Shown here one piece after another: positions 8,679 through 15,820 of a stretch of DNA of 64,000 bases (positions are counted from its first letter, which is position 1; the number at the start of each line of letters is the position of its first letter). The notes under the pieces are model-generated. The model was given only the letters and a program-made list of their open reading frames with translations. It had not been told where the DNA came from and made no database searches. Source of the DNA: VRUE01 sp963704505. Lineage in GTDB: Bacteria; Actinomycetota; Thermoleophilia; Solirubrobacterales; 70-9. The stretch spans positions 2,418,001-2,482,000 of the forward strand of contig OY969912.1 in NCBI GenBank assembly GCA_963704505.1, given 5' to 3'. The translations under genes were made by a program, and so were the position numbers.

Positions 8679-9875
8679 CTAGCCGATCCCCAGCCAGATC
8701 TTGACCTTCAGCCAGAGCAGGTCGGCGAGGTCACTGAGCGCCGGCGAGGTCGCGATCACGATCACCAGCAGGACGATGAACGCGGCGATGAAGAGGGCGA
8801 CCGGCCCGAACGCCGATCCCGGGTTGTACAGGCGGCTCACGCCCTTCGCGTCGACGAGCTTCTCGCCGATCCGAAGGCGGGTCAGGAAGGTCGAGGACAT
8901 GCCGCCGCGCTTGCGGTCGAGGAACTCGACCAGGTTGAAGTGGGCACCGACGCAGACGATCAGGTCGGCGCCCTTCTCGAAGGCCATCAGCATCGCGACG
9001 TCCTCGCTGGTGCCGGCGGCTGGGACGATCTCGTGGTCGAGGCCCATCCCCAGAAGTCGCTCGCGGCCGGGGGCGCCGCGGCCGTCGGGGTAGGCGTGGA
9101 CGATCAGCTCGGCCCCGCAGGACAGCGCCCGATCACTCGCCGAGTCCATGTCACCGAGGATCAGGTCGGGCTTCAAACCCTCTTCGAGGGCGCCGTCGGC
9201 GCCGCCGTCGACCGCGATCACGATCGGCCGTACATCGCGAATGTAGGCGCGCAGCGCCTTGATGTCACGGCGGTGGCGGTCACCGCGGACGACGATCAGG
9301 ACGTGGCGGTCGCGGAATACCGCCTTGGTCGCCGGAAAGCGCACGCTCCCGGTCAGCAGGTCGGTCTCCCCGCGCACGTGGGCGACCGTGTTCTCGGCGA
9401 AGTCGGCAAGAGCCTCGTCGACCCGTTCGCGCTGCAGGTCGAGCTGGCGCTCGAGGTCGGCGGCGTCGAGGACGCGCCCGTGGAGGATCTCCTCGCCGCG
9501 GGCGCCGAAGATCGCGCCTCCCTCGATGCGCAGCCGCTCGCCGTCGCGCAACTGCTCGAAGGGGTCGCCGCGCTCGATGTCGATCAGGGTCACGCCAGCT
9601 CGGGCGAGCAGGAGCGGCCCGGCGTTCGGGTAGCCGCCGTTGCTCGATTCGGAGGCATTGAGGACGGCCCCGACGCCGGTCGCGATCAGCTCCTCGGCGG
9701 CGATGTTGTCGATGTTGAGGTGGTCGATGACGGCGACGTCATCGGGGGTCAGCCGCTTGACCAGGTCCTTCGTCTTGCGGCCGAGGCGAGCCGAGCCCTC
9801 GATCGCCTCGTCCCCGGCCGCGCCGTTCCGACGGGACAGGAGCGCAGGAAAGCGACGACGACTGGCGGTTGCCAC
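8679..9875 (-). CDS. steA: SteA-like putative cytokinetic ring protein
   Basis: 398 aa. The core resembles thiamine pyrophosphokinase (LILGDMDSASDRAL, about residue 240), but the protein is much longer and matches the actinobacterial SteA family, which starts with a basic region followed by RKTKDLVKRLTPDDVAVIDH. A C-terminal hydrophobic helix (about residues 355-380) anchors it in the membrane. SteA is proposed to connect the divisome with peptidoglycan hydrolase control together with SteB, encoded next. recN lies upstream with a 39-base gap. Catalytic thiamine pyrophosphokinase activity is unproven for this family. Confidence 0.85.
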   Translation of the reverse strand: MATASRRRFPALLSRRNGAAGDEAIEGSARLGRKTKDLVKRLTPDDVAVIDHLNIDNIAAEELIATGVGAVLNASESSNGGYPNAGPLLLARAGVTLIDIERGDPFEQLRDGERLRIEGGAIFGARGEEILHGRVLDAADLERQLDLQRERVDEALADFAENTVAHVRGETDLLTGSVRFPATKAVFRDRHVLIVVRGDRHRRDIKALRAYIRDVRPIVIAVDGGADGALEEGLKPDLILGDMDSASDRALSCGAELIVHAYPDGRGAPGRERLLGMGLDHEIVPAAGTSEDVAMLMAFEKGADLIVCVGAHFNLVEFLDRKRGGMSSTFLTRLRIGEKLVDAKGVSRLYNPGSAFGPVALFIAAFIVLLVIVIATSPALSDLADLLWLKVKIWLGIG

Positions 9876-9914
9876 CGGCTCAGGTTATCCGCTCTGGCAA
9901 GCGAAAGGAACGGC

Positions 9915-11597
9915 TCAGGCAGCGGCAACTTCGAGCAGCTCGCGGGCATGGCTGGCGGCGGCCCCGGAGCCACCGCCGAGCATGCGGCCGATCTCTTCGA
10001 CCACAGCCTCGCCGTCGAGCCGCTCGACCGTCGCCCTTGCGGGATCGGCGTCGAGCTCCTTCTCGAGCCTGAAGTGCGTGGTCGCCAGGGAGGCGACCTG
10101 CGGCAGGTGGGTGATGCAGATCACCTGGCGGCCGTCGCCCAGCGCCCGCAGGCGCTCGCCGACCACCCGCGCCGTCTTGCCGCCGACCCCGGCGTCGATC
10201 TCGTCGAAGACCAACGTCTCGTCGCGTCCCCCGGCACCGAGGCCGCTGAGCGCCAGCATCACCCGCGAGAGCTCACCGCCCGAGGCGGCGTCACGCAACG
10301 GCGCCGGATCGATTCCCGGGTTCGGGGCAACCCGAAGTTCAACGGACTCCGCCCCACCCGGTCCGAAGCCGTCGGCGATCGGCTCGAGGACCACCTCGAG
10401 CGTCGCCCCCGGCATGGCCAGCCCGTCGAGCGCCTCGGCCACCCGCTTTTCCAGAGGCGGGGCGGCCTTGGCGCGCCCACGACTCAGCTTCTCGGCCAAC
10501 TCGCGGCGGGCAGCTTCGGCCGCGGCCAGGGCCGCCTCCGCCTCCGCCCCACGCCCTTCGGCGCCCTCGAGCCGCCCGATCTCCGCGCGGCAGCGCTCGG
10601 CGTGGGCCAGCACCGACTCGACCGAGCCTCCGTGCTTGCGCCGCAGCCTGTCGATCGTGTCGAGGCGTTCCTCGACCTGGGCGAGCCGGGCGGGATCGGC
10701 CTCGAGCAGGTCGGCGTGATCGCGCAGGCCGGCGGCAAGATCGCCGAGCTCGACCGAGACAGCCGCGAGCCGCTCGGACATCGAGTCGAGCTCCGGGTCG
10801 ACCCCGGAGACCGCCTGTAGCTGTGCCTCGGCCTGAGCCAGCGCGCCGACCACCCCACCGCCGTCCTCGTCGACCCCGGCTGCCAGTGCGTGAGCCCCCG
10901 AGGCCGCCTCGCGCAATCCCTCCGCGTGGCGCAGGCGCTCGCGCTCGGCCCCGAGCTCCGCCTCCTCGGCGGGGTCCGGCCCGACTTCCTCGATCTCGGA
11001 GAGCTCGTAGCGGTAGAGGTCGAGATCGCGCTCGCGGCTACCGTCGCGCTCCCGCAGCTCGGCCAGCTCGGCCTCGAGCCGGCGGCACTGCTCATTCGCG
11101 TCGCGGTAGCGCTTGCGCAGGGCCAGGTGACCGGCACCGGCGAAGCCGTCGAGGACCTCCATCTGCGAGGAGGCAATCGTCAGCTTGCGGTGCTCGTGCT
11201 GGCCGTAGAAGGCGAGCAGGCGGCCGCCCAACAGCTTCAGGTCGGCGGCGGAGGCGGCGCGGCCGGCGACGAAGGCACCGGTCCTGCCGGCCGCCGAGAC
11301 CCGGCGGCCGAGAACGACCTCCTCGGCGCCCTCGGGCAGGCGCTCGGCAAGCTCCGCCAGCTCGGGATCCTCGAGCAGCCCCTCGGGCAGGTCGAACACG
11401 CCCTCGACCCAGGCCTCCTCGGCCCCCGGGCGGACGATCTGCGAACGCGCCTTGCCGCCCATCAGGAGGTCGAGCGAGTGCGCCAGGACCGTCTTGCCGG
11501 CGCCGGTCTCGCCGGTGATCGCATTGAGCCCCTCGCCGAGCCGCAGCTCGGCGCGCTCGATCAACAGAAGGTTCTCGATCCGGAGCTCGCGCAGCAT
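9915..11597 (-). CDS. recN: DNA repair protein RecN
   Basis: SMC-like ATPase (560 aa) that acts at double-strand breaks. Walker A is TGETGAGKTVL near residue 31, long coiled-coil arms occupy about residues 150-370, the ABC signature is SGGELSRVML, and Walker B is LVFDEIDAGVGGKTA near residue 465. The gene ends HARELLEVAAA, a normal C-terminus. It is preceded by the MFS gene (28-base gap) and followed by steA. In many bacteria recN is LexA-controlled; no LexA box is seen directly upstream of recN, but an imperfect one lies upstream of the operon's first gene (15038-15051). Confidence 0.96.
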   Translation of the reverse strand: MLRELRIENLLLIERAELRLGEGLNAITGETGAGKTVLAHSLDLLMGGKARSQIVRPGAEEAWVEGVFDLPEGLLEDPELAELAERLPEGAEEVVLGRRVSAAGRTGAFVAGRAASAADLKLLGGRLLAFYGQHEHRKLTIASSQMEVLDGFAGAGHLALRKRYRDANEQCRRLEAELAELRERDGSRERDLDLYRYELSEIEEVGPDPAEEAELGAERERLRHAEGLREAASGAHALAAGVDEDGGGVVGALAQAEAQLQAVSGVDPELDSMSERLAAVSVELGDLAAGLRDHADLLEADPARLAQVEERLDTIDRLRRKHGGSVESVLAHAERCRAEIGRLEGAEGRGAEAEAALAAAEAARRELAEKLSRGRAKAAPPLEKRVAEALDGLAMPGATLEVVLEPIADGFGPGGAESVELRVAPNPGIDPAPLRDAASGGELSRVMLALSGLGAGGRDETLVFDEIDAGVGGKTARVVGERLRALGDGRQVICITHLPQVASLATTHFRLEKELDADPARATVERLDGEAVVEEIGRMLGGGSGAAASHARELLEVAAA

Positions 11598-11625
11598 CCA
11601 GACCTGTGTAGCAACGGGACCGGAC

Positions 11626-13128
11626 CTACTGGCCCCCGGTGTGCTGGACGAAGTCCTTCGAGCGGACCAGCACGACGCCGAAGATGGCGCCGATGAAGGA
11701 GACGATCGCGGCGATCAGGATGACCTCGTTGAAGCCGCTGACGAAGGCGACGTCGGCGGCATGAACCGCTTTGACGTGGAGTGCCGGTGGCAGTTGAAGG
11801 GCAGCGACGCCTCGCGACCCGCTCGATGCGACGACTTCGCCGAGCCCGTCGGGCGCGTGCGGCAGCAGGGTGCTGAGCTTCGAGTCGATGCGGGACTGGA
11901 AGATCGCCCCGAGCGCCGCCACCCCGGTGGCGATCCCGACCTGGCGGAAGGTCGTGTTGATGCCCGAGCCCATCCCGGATTTCTCCGGCGGCACGACGGC
12001 GATCGCGGCCTGGCCGATGCCCGGGTTCGCGGTGCCGATGCCGATGCCCGCGATCAGGAAGCCGAACAGGAGGGTCGTCCACTCGGAGTGGATCGAGACC
12101 CCGTGCATGAGCAGCAGCCCGACCCCGACCAGGGCCAGGCCGGCGCCGAGCAGGAAGCGGATCGGGATCCGGTTGGAGAGAGCCCCGGAGATCGGCGCGA
12201 CGATGAAGCCGAGCAGGGTCAGAGGCAGGAACCGCAGGCCAGCCTCGAGCGGCGAGAAATCGAGCACGCCCTGCATGTAGATCGTCAGGTAGAGGAACAT
12301 CGCGAACATCCCCGCGGAGAGGCAGAAGGCGACCCCGGAGACCCCGTTGAAGGCGGCTTTGCGGAACAGGGTCAGGTCGAGCATCGGGTACCTGGTGCGG
12401 CGCTCGATCGCGATGAAGGCCCCGAGCAGCACCACGGCGCCGCCGAGGCAGGCGACGATCAGCGGACTGCCCCAGCCCTCGGGATTGCCGCGGATCAGGC
12501 CGAAGATCAGAAGGAACAGCGCGCTGGAGAAGGTGACCAGGCCGGGGACGTCGATCGGTTCGGGTTCGTCGGCGAAGACGTTGACGATCTGGCGCTCGGT
12601 GAGGACCATCGCGACGATCCCGATCGGCACGTTGACGAAGAAGATCCACTCCCAGCCGAGGTTCTCGGTGATCACCCCGCCGACCAGCGGGCCGATCGCG
12701 ACCGCGCCGCCGACGACGGCACCCCAGACCCCGAACGCCGTCGCCCTGTCTTTGCCGTGGAACTCCTGGCCGATCAGCGCCAGCGAGGTCGCGAACATCC
12801 CGGCCCCGCCGATCCCCTGGAGGCCACGGGCGAGGTTGAGCAGGGTCGGGTCGTCGGAGATCCCGCAGAGGAACGAAGCGAAGGTGAAGACGCCGAAGCC
12901 GATCGTGAAGACACGGCGCCTGCCGAGCCGGTCGCCGAGCGAGCCGGCGGTGAGCAGGAAGGCCGCGAGCATCAGCGAGTAGGCGTCGACGACCCACTGC
13001 AGGCTCGAGAGGCTGGCGCCGAGTTCGCGCTGGATGTCCGGCAGCGCGACGTTGACGATCGTGACGTCGAGCAGCAGCATGAAAGTCGCGACAGAGACCA
13101 GCAGCAATGTCCACCATTTGCGCTCCAT
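11626..13128 (-). CDS. DHA2 family MFS drug:H+ antiporter (14 TM)
   Basis: EmrB/QacA-type efflux permease of 500 aa with about 14 membrane helices. Motif A is present as GDRLGRRRVF (loop 2-3) and motif C-like glycine pattern as VVGGAVAIGPLVGG. The segment DVTIVNVALPDIQRELGAS in helix 1 is typical of the family. Start ATG at 13128 is preferred because AGGG lies nine bases upstream; an in-frame ATG at 13152 would add eight residues. It lies between nadK and recN on the same strand, a position where many bacteria have argR. The substrate cannot be inferred. Confidence 0.88.
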   Translation of the reverse strand: MERKWWTLLLVSVATFMLLLDVTIVNVALPDIQRELGASLSSLQWVVDAYSLMLAAFLLTAGSLGDRLGRRRVFTIGFGVFTFASFLCGISDDPTLLNLARGLQGIGGAGMFATSLALIGQEFHGKDRATAFGVWGAVVGGAVAIGPLVGGVITENLGWEWIFFVNVPIGIVAMVLTERQIVNVFADEPEPIDVPGLVTFSSALFLLIFGLIRGNPEGWGSPLIVACLGGAVVLLGAFIAIERRTRYPMLDLTLFRKAAFNGVSGVAFCLSAGMFAMFLYLTIYMQGVLDFSPLEAGLRFLPLTLLGFIVAPISGALSNRIPIRFLLGAGLALVGVGLLLMHGVSIHSEWTTLLFGFLIAGIGIGTANPGIGQAAIAVVPPEKSGMGSGINTTFRQVGIATGVAALGAIFQSRIDSKLSTLLPHAPDGLGEVVASSGSRGVAALQLPPALHVKAVHAADVAFVSGFNEVILIAAIVSFIGAIFGVVLVRSKDFVQHTGGQ

Positions 13129-13256
13129 CGGCGCAACCCTAAACAACCCCATCCCTCGGCTGAGGAGTCCGGGCCAAGCAGTTCAAGGACACAGGGAGAG
13201 AAGCGTGCACCGCACCCGAGCGACCGAGGACGCCGGAATGCGCCGACCCGGGCTTC

Positions 13257-14102
13257 TCAGACGGCTAAGTGGCCGAACTTCTCGCGGATACGCTGGTAGA
13301 AGCTGGTCCCGGGCAGCTGGGCGAGGGTCGAGACACGGTCTACGAAACGGACCTCGAGCGCCGAGCCCGGCTCCAGCGAGCCGACCAGATCGCCGTCGAC
13401 GGCGACGTCGACCGGCTCGCGCCCCGCGGCGTTGCCGATGTGGAGGACGTCTTCGGGGGCGACGACGAGCGCCCGCGCGGTCAGCGAGTGCGGCGAGATA
13501 TAGCTGACCACGTAGCCGGCGACCCCCCAGGCGAGAATCGGGCCCTGGTTGGCGAGGTTGTAGCCGGTTGAGCCGACCGGGGTGGCGGCGACCAGGCCGT
13601 CGCAGCGGACATGGCCCACCTCCTCGCCGGCGATCCTGTAGCTGAGCTCGGCCACCCGGTCCTGAGGGCGGCGGCTGAAGCTGACGTCGTTGACCGCGAC
13701 CAGGCTGCCGTCCATCTCCAGCTCGAGCCCGGGCAGCTCGATCTCCTCCGTTTCCCCGGCCAAGGCACGCCTGATGCCCTCCTCGGCCTCGTCGCGCTCG
13801 ACCGCGGCGAGGAAGCCGACGGTGCCGAAGTTGACGCCGAAGATCGGAACTCCGCTGCGGGCGAAGCGGCGCAGCGCGAAGAGGATCGAGCCGTCGCCGC
13901 CGAGGACCAGGCAGAGGTCGACCTCGCTCGCCGGCAGGTCCGCTTCCTCGACGCCCGCCGCGGCCTCGCCGTGCTTGGAGAGCTCGCCCGGGGTCGCGAT
14001 CAGCCGCCAGCCCGCCTCGGCCGCGACCCGGGAGGCGATCCGCACCGCCTCGGTGGCCGCCGGCGGGTGCGAGTGGCTGATCAGCGCCGCTGTCTTGCTC
14101 AT
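13257..14102 (-). CDS. nadK: NAD kinase
   Basis: Phosphorylates NAD to NADP with ATP or polyphosphate (281 aa). The family motifs are clear: GGDG in LVLGGDGSILFALRRF, the NFGTVGFL loop and the glycine-rich TPVGSTGYN segment that binds NAD. The ATG at 14102 is chosen because it overlaps the tlyA stop by 4 nt and begins a normal Rossmann-like strand (KTAALISHSHPPA); the longer upstream reading has no family resemblance. The order tlyA-nadK-recN is conserved in many Gram-positive bacteria. Confidence 0.95.
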   Translation of the reverse strand: MSKTAALISHSHPPAATEAVRIASRVAAEAGWRLIATPGELSKHGEAAAGVEEADLPASEVDLCLVLGGDGSILFALRRFARSGVPIFGVNFGTVGFLAAVERDEAEEGIRRALAGETEEIELPGLELEMDGSLVAVNDVSFSRRPQDRVAELSYRIAGEEVGHVRCDGLVAATPVGSTGYNLANQGPILAWGVAGYVVSYISPHSLTARALVVAPEDVLHIGNAAGREPVDVAVDGDLVGSLEPGSALEVRFVDRVSTLAQLPGTSFYQRIREKFGHLAV

Positions 14103-14881
14103 GCGCCGACCTCGACCAGGGTCGCCTCGAAATCGTCGATCGAGTCCCCGGCGCGCGAGCACCAGACGAAGGTCTCGAGATTGCCCTTCGGCCCCGGCAG
14201 GCCCGAGGGGGCGAACCCGCGGATCGAGAAGCCGCACTGGACTGCGGCCTCGGCCACCCCCAGGACCGCCTCGCGGCGGTCGCCGGCGTCGCGGACGACG
14301 CCCCTGCCGACCCGCTCACGGCCGAGCTCGAACTGCGGCTTGACCATCGCCAGCAGGTCGCCCTCCGGCGAGAGACAGGAAGCGACGGCCGGCATCACCT
14401 TGGCGAGCGAGATGAAGGAGACGTCGATCACGGCGAGGCCGGCGGCGAAGGGCAGGTCGGCCGGAGTCAGCTCGCGGGCGTTGAGGCGCTCGATCACGGT
14501 GACCCGGGGGTCGTCGCGCAGGCTCTGCGCGATCTGGCCGTAGGCGACGTCGACGGCGGCGACGCGGGCGGCTCCGCGCTGGAGCAGGCAGTCGCTGAAA
14601 CCTCCGGTCGAGGCGCCGACGTCAAGGCACTCGCGGCCGGCGACGTCGATCGCCAGCGCGTCCAACGCGTTCTCGAGCTTGACCCCCCCGCGCGAGACGA
14701 ATCGCGGTCCCGCGTCGACGATCAGCTCGGTCTCGGGTTCGACCAGCTGGCTGGGGCGAAGCGCGACCGGGCCATCGACGCCGATCCGCACCTCGCCCGC
14801 CCGGATCGCCCCGGCGGCTGCGTTGCGCGACGGGAACAGGCCCCGCTCGGCAAGCGCCGCGTCTATCCGAGTCCGCTTCAC
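14099..14881 (-). CDS. tlyA: TlyA family 2'-O-methyltransferase (16S/23S rRNA)
   Basis: 260 aa. The N-terminal S4 RNA-binding domain (RIDAALAERGLFPSR) is followed by an FtsJ-type SAM methyltransferase domain with the SAM motif CLDVGASTGGFSDCLL. The conserved KPQFELGRE segment, with the catalytic Lys, lies near residue 180. TlyA methylates ribose 2'-OH groups of 16S and 23S rRNA and determines capreomycin sensitivity in mycobacteria. It is the first gene of the long minus-strand operon; 424 bases separate it from the next gene on the plus strand. Confidence 0.93.
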   Translation of the reverse strand: MKRTRIDAALAERGLFPSRNAAAGAIRAGEVRIGVDGPVALRPSQLVEPETELIVDAGPRFVSRGGVKLENALDALAIDVAGRECLDVGASTGGFSDCLLQRGAARVAAVDVAYGQIAQSLRDDPRVTVIERLNARELTPADLPFAAGLAVIDVSFISLAKVMPAVASCLSPEGDLLAMVKPQFELGRERVGRGVVRDAGDRREAVLGVAEAAVQCGFSIRGFAPSGLPGPKGNLETFVWCSRAGDSIDDFEATLVEVGA

Positions 14882-14935
14882 CGCGTCAACGGTAGCGGCG
14901 GAGGGCCGGAATTTTTACGCGAACGGAAGTGGCGG

Positions 14936-14964
14936 TTTACCTGATGCTTAATTTTGGGTAGAAT
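14936..14964 (+). promoter_or_regulatory. Candidate sigma-70-type promoter facing right
   Basis: TTTACC (14936-14941), a 17-base spacer and TAGAAT (14959-14964) give a reasonable match to vegetative -35/-10 elements. The surrounding stretch is AT-rich compared with the genes. It would start a transcript near 14971 that runs through the gene-free region to the terminator at 15250-15278. This is inferred from sequence alone. Confidence 0.4.
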
Positions 14965-15209
14965 GCTTCCCGAAGTTCAGTGGATCGCAGGGGAAATACC
15001 CAGGAAATGCCTACTGTGACCCGAATCACACACGAATCGCACATACGTTCGTATTCTCGTTCAAGGATTTGTTCAGGAGGACGATAAGGAGCAAGTACCA
15101 AGACTTTTTGGCTCGGTTCCGCGCCGTCAAAATAGCGTCATTGCTTCCCACAATGATCGCACCGGCGGCACATCAGGTCCGGGCCTACCTCCCACAGATC
15201 CACATATAT

Positions 15210-15246
15210 AGAGATACATATCTCTCCTCCCTGTAGTAACCCCAGA
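15210..15246 (+). repeat. 37-nt conserved element, copy A (hairpin plus C-rich tail)
   Basis: A 6-bp hairpin AGAGAT-ACAT-ATCTCT is followed by CCTCCCTGTAGTAACCCCAGA-type sequence. The copy at 19205-19241 differs at only two of 37 positions (loop T/C and the base after the stem C/T). An intrinsic terminator follows within four bases. Conservation continues past the in-frame TAG-TAA, so it looks like an RNA or DNA element rather than protein-coding sequence. Confidence 0.8.
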
Positions 15247-15249
15247 TTG

Positions 15250-15278
15250 CGCCCCTCCTTCCCGGAGGGGCGTTTTCT
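15250..15278 (+). terminator. Rho-independent terminator
   Basis: Nine-bp stem CGCCCCTCC/GGAGGGGCG with a five-base loop (TTCCC), followed by TTTTCT. It faces right and ends 28 bases before the ATG of the SemiSWEET-type gene. Confidence 0.8.
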
Positions 15279-15305
15279 GTTGTGGGGCTTTACGCTGCCG
15301 CGCCC

Positions 15306-15563
15306 ATGACGACCCTCGGACTCTTCGCCGGAGCCTGCACGACGCTGAGCTTCCTACCCCAGGTGGTCCGGACCCTTCGCACGCGCCACGCCGGCGACCT
15401 CTCGGCGGCCTGGCTTCTGATTTTCGGGCTGGGGACCCTCGCCTGGGTCGTCTACGGGGTGCTGCGCTCAGACCTCGCGGTGACGGCCGCCAACGCGGTC
15501 ACCGCGGTCCTGGTCTTGGCTCTGGTCGTCGCCAAGTTCACGATGAAGCCGAATCGCTCCTAG
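15306..15563 (+). CDS. SemiSWEET-type PQ-loop sugar transporter
   Basis: 85 aa with three hydrophobic helices, the size of bacterial SemiSWEETs, which dimerise to move sugars across the membrane. The PQ motif is in LSFLPQVVRTLRTR (helix 1/loop) and the second helix reads LLIFGLGTLAWVVYG, both typical. ATG at 15306 is chosen; a GTG at 15282 would add eight residues but lies inside the terminator region. There is no clear Shine-Dalgarno, so translation may be leaderless. Its 3' end overlaps the convergent small membrane protein by 4 nt. The substrate is unknown. Confidence 0.75.
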   Translation: MTTLGLFAGACTTLSFLPQVVRTLRTRHAGDLSAAWLLIFGLGTLAWVVYGVLRSDLAVTAANAVTAVLVLALVVAKFTMKPNRS

Positions 15564-15757
15564 CCCTTCTCGTTTCGCTGCGCGTAGATCGCATCGACGT
15601 GCGACATGCCCTTGGGAGGCATGATCGCCCCGATGATCCAGAGCACCGGGATGATGAAACCGAGGCCGAACAGGATGTAGTGCTTGTTTTTGAACGTTTT
15701 GACGCCAAGCACGACGAGAAGCACGAGATAAACGAAGCCAAGTCCTACGAAAAGCAC
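15560..15757 (-). CDS. Small two-helix membrane protein
   Basis: 65 aa: two hydrophobic helices (LGFVYLVLLVVLGV and ILFGLGFIIPVLWIIGAI) separated by a short basic loop KTFKNKHY, and a charged C-terminus. GTG at 15757 is chosen because GGAGG lies about seven bases upstream; a GTG ten codons further up has no such site. Convergent with the SemiSWEET gene (4 nt overlap). I do not recognise a family; it resembles small PLDc_N- or superinfection-immunity-like membrane proteins only in size and topology. Confidence 0.65.
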   Translation of the reverse strand: MLFVGLGFVYLVLLVVLGVKTFKNKHYILFGLGFIIPVLWIIGAIMPPKGMSHVDAIYAQRNEKG

Positions 15758-15820
15758 GGTTGGTCCCTCCTGGTAGCAGTAGGCCACCCTAGGCGGTATG
15801 CCAGCAGCCAGGCGAACGCC

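Larger units (their letters stand above)
14971..15278 (+). ncRNA. Candidate non-coding RNA, about 300 nt, unknown class
   Basis: The stretch 14882-15305 holds no acceptable protein gene. It has a promoter-like site at its left end, markedly lower GC than its neighbours, and an intrinsic terminator at its right end. Near its 3' end it carries a hairpin plus C-rich tail (15210-15246) that recurs almost unchanged at 19205-19241. Shine-Dalgarno-like AGGAGG occurs at 15075-15080 but no start codon follows at usable distance. A frame open to TAG-TAA at 15234-15239 has no ATG/GTG start and uses ATA and AGA codons that are rare here. It could be a small RNA or a leader for the downstream gene. I do not recognise a known RNA family. 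Confidence 0.35.

Noticed and set aside
15084..15239. Possible 50-codon peptide ending RDTYLSSL followed by TAG-TAA
   Set aside because: No ATG, GTG or well-placed TTG; several ATA and AGA codons; nucleotide conservation with the second copy continues past the stops.
15210..15246. 37-nt element as a XerC/XerD dif site
   Set aside because: It lacks the paired 11-bp XerC/XerD arms with a 6-bp centre and is present twice within 4 kb, each before a terminator.
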